Of a DNA stretch of 64,000 nt, positions 63,077 through 64,000 are shown in pieces. Origin of the DNA: Micrococcales bacterium. Lineage in GTDB: Bacteria > Actinomycetota > Actinomycetes > S36-B12 > UBA10799. Under the pieces are notes generated by a model. It saw only the letters and a program-made list of their open reading frames with translations, searched no databases and was not told where the DNA came from. The first letter of the stretch is position 1; the number at the start of each line of letters is the position of its first letter. The translations under genes were made by a program, and so were the position numbers. The stretch is taken from positions 1 to 64,000 of the forward strand of contig JADKAV010000028.1 of assembly GCA_016719135.1 (NCBI GenBank), given 5' to 3'.

Positions 63077-64000
63077 GCCCCCGCTCCCAGGTGGTTCTGC
63101 GCGACCCCGGGGGGATCACGGTGCACCGCACTGACGATTCCCTCAGGGCCTCGTGTCTACACCGGTCATCCCGGCCGTCCGGTCGGTCACGATGGGTGTG
63201 TGGGTGCCGGTCGGTTCGCGGCGTCAAGCCCCGTCGACCTCTGGCGCCGCACTTCCTCGGATCACCTGCTGTTCAAGGGCACGGAACGCCGGTCGGCGCT
63301 GGACATCGCCGCCGCCGTGGAAAGTGTTGGCGGCGAGATCAATGCCTTCACCACGAAGGAATACACCTGCTACCACGTGCGGTTGCTCGACGAGCACCTC
63401 GATGTGGCCGTGGATGTGCTCGCCGACATGCTGGGGCAGTCCCTGCTCCGGGCCTCCGACATCGAATCCGAGCGTGCCGTGGTGCTCGAGAGATCGCGAT
63501 GAGCGAGGACGTCGCTCGACCTCGCTCGCACCGAACTCGGGCCCGCCTGTTCGCTGGACATCCGCTCGGAACTTCGGTGGCGGGTACGGTCGACACTGTC
63601 ATTTCGATGGTCGGCGCTTCCATCAAGCGGCACTACCGGCGTTACTACACCCCGGACAACTATGTGATCACCGCGGTGGGCAGTGCTTCACACCGCCGCG
63701 TCGTGTCGCTGGTGCAAGCAGGGCCTTCAGCCAGTCGGAGGCGCCGGTGCGCCCACCCAAACAGAGCCCCCGCGCTGCCAAGCCGTCCCGCCGCACGTCT
63801 CGCGGGCTTTTGAACAGATCCAACCTCTTGCGCGGTTACCCTGGTATCGCCCGAAACGAGGCCGCCGTTACGCCATGGCGGTTCACCGATCCTCGGCGGC
63901 GGAATGTCCAGTCGGCTGTTCCAGGAAGTGCGCGAACGTCGCGTGGTCTGGCGTACACCGTCGCCGCGTTCCGCTCCAGCTACAGCGACGCCAGGATCTT
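63073..64000 (+). CDS. M16 family zinc metalloprotease, frameshifted and cut by window end
   Basis: Pitrilysin-type peptidase of the kind following pnp in Actinobacteria. Recognisable pieces in different frames: VTMGVWVPVGSRRQAPSTSG, the zinc-site region HFLxxLLFKGTERRSALDIAAAVE (HxxEH is destroyed here by a local indel, reading HFLGSPAVQG or HLLFKG), VGGEINAFTTKEYTCYHVRLLDEH, DIESERAVVLE, SIKRHYRRYYTPDNYVITAVG and GGMSSRLFQEVRERR then YTVAAFRSSYSDARI. At least six indels in 900 bp. The start after pnp is uncertain; the 3' end is outside the window. Confidence 0.8.

Overview
The window is a chromosomal segment of a high-GC actinobacterium (Actinomycetota). The evidence is consistent gene order and families: SepIVA between coaD and the DUF177/rpmF/rnc block, smc-ftsY-amtB-glnB-glnD-ffh, rplS-lepB-rnhB-DUF2469, a WhiG-type sigma factor next to rpsB, a degenerate M23 protein before rpsB, dxr-rseP-ispG-GNAT-proS, and a very Gly/Pro-rich IF2. 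GTG starts and 4-11 nt gene overlaps are common. I cannot name the genus. I found no rRNA, tRNA, CRISPR array, IS transposase or phage gene.

Layout. 1-8.6 kb: rpmB (minus, cut by the window edge), then fakA-like, recG, rsmD, coaD, sepIVA, DUF177, rpmF, rnc, mutM and a small coiled-coil ORF. 8.7-9.1 kb: a GNAT gene on minus. 9.1-11.1 kb: an extremely GC-rich, homopolymer-laden block with no credible gene. 11.1-24.9 kb: smc, ftsY, a poly-G tract, the ammonium module amtB-glnB-glnD behind a GlnR-like site, then ffh, rpsP, khpA, rimM, trmD, rplS. 24.9-33.5 kb: lepB, rnhB, DUF2469, dprA, xerC, whiG-like, a ZIP transporter, M23 (minus), rpsB, tsf, pyrH. 33.5-39.7 kb: an accessory block between pyrH and frr, with feoA-feoB-feoC behind a DtxR/IdeR-like box, DUF2804, tesB, a structured repeat array and a CDF transporter. 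39.8-49 kb: frr, cdsA, rlmN, dxr, rseP, a tandem hairpin repeat, ispG, GNAT, proS. 49-51.3 kb: another hairpin repeat, a PQQ-type dehydrogenase lipoprotein and two ferritin-like proteins (minus). 51.4-64 kb: rimP, nusA, ylxR, infB, DUF503, rbfA, nrnA, truB, ribF, a decayed glycoside-hydrolase tail (minus), rpsO, pnp and an M16 protease cut by the window end.

How the genes work together. Most serve translation and its RNA side (ribosomal proteins, EF-Ts, IF2, NusA, RimM/RimP/RbfA, RlmN, TrmD, TruB, PNPase, RNase III), protein export (Ffh, FtsY, LepB, RseP), chromosome and DNA upkeep (SMC, RecG, MutM, DprA, XerC), isoprenoid, phospholipid and cofactor synthesis (Dxr, IspG, CdsA, CoaD, RibF), nitrogen control (AmtB, PII, GlnD) and ferrous iron uptake (Feo).

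Two things need care. First, sequence quality is uneven: glnD, ffh, khpA, rimM, trmD, rbfA/nrnA, pnp and the M16 gene are each intact only if several single-base indels are assumed, and the 9.1-11.1 kb and 16.0 kb tracts look like base-calling or gap-filling artefacts. Second, the most interesting biology I can see is a dispersed family of long imperfect hairpins built from GTTGGAGT units (two tandem copies at 44.8-45.1 kb splitting rseP from ispG, one at 49.15-49.25 kb, a possible diverged relative at 20.35-20.5 kb), together with a separate 163-182 bp structured repeat array at 38.2-38.7 kb.
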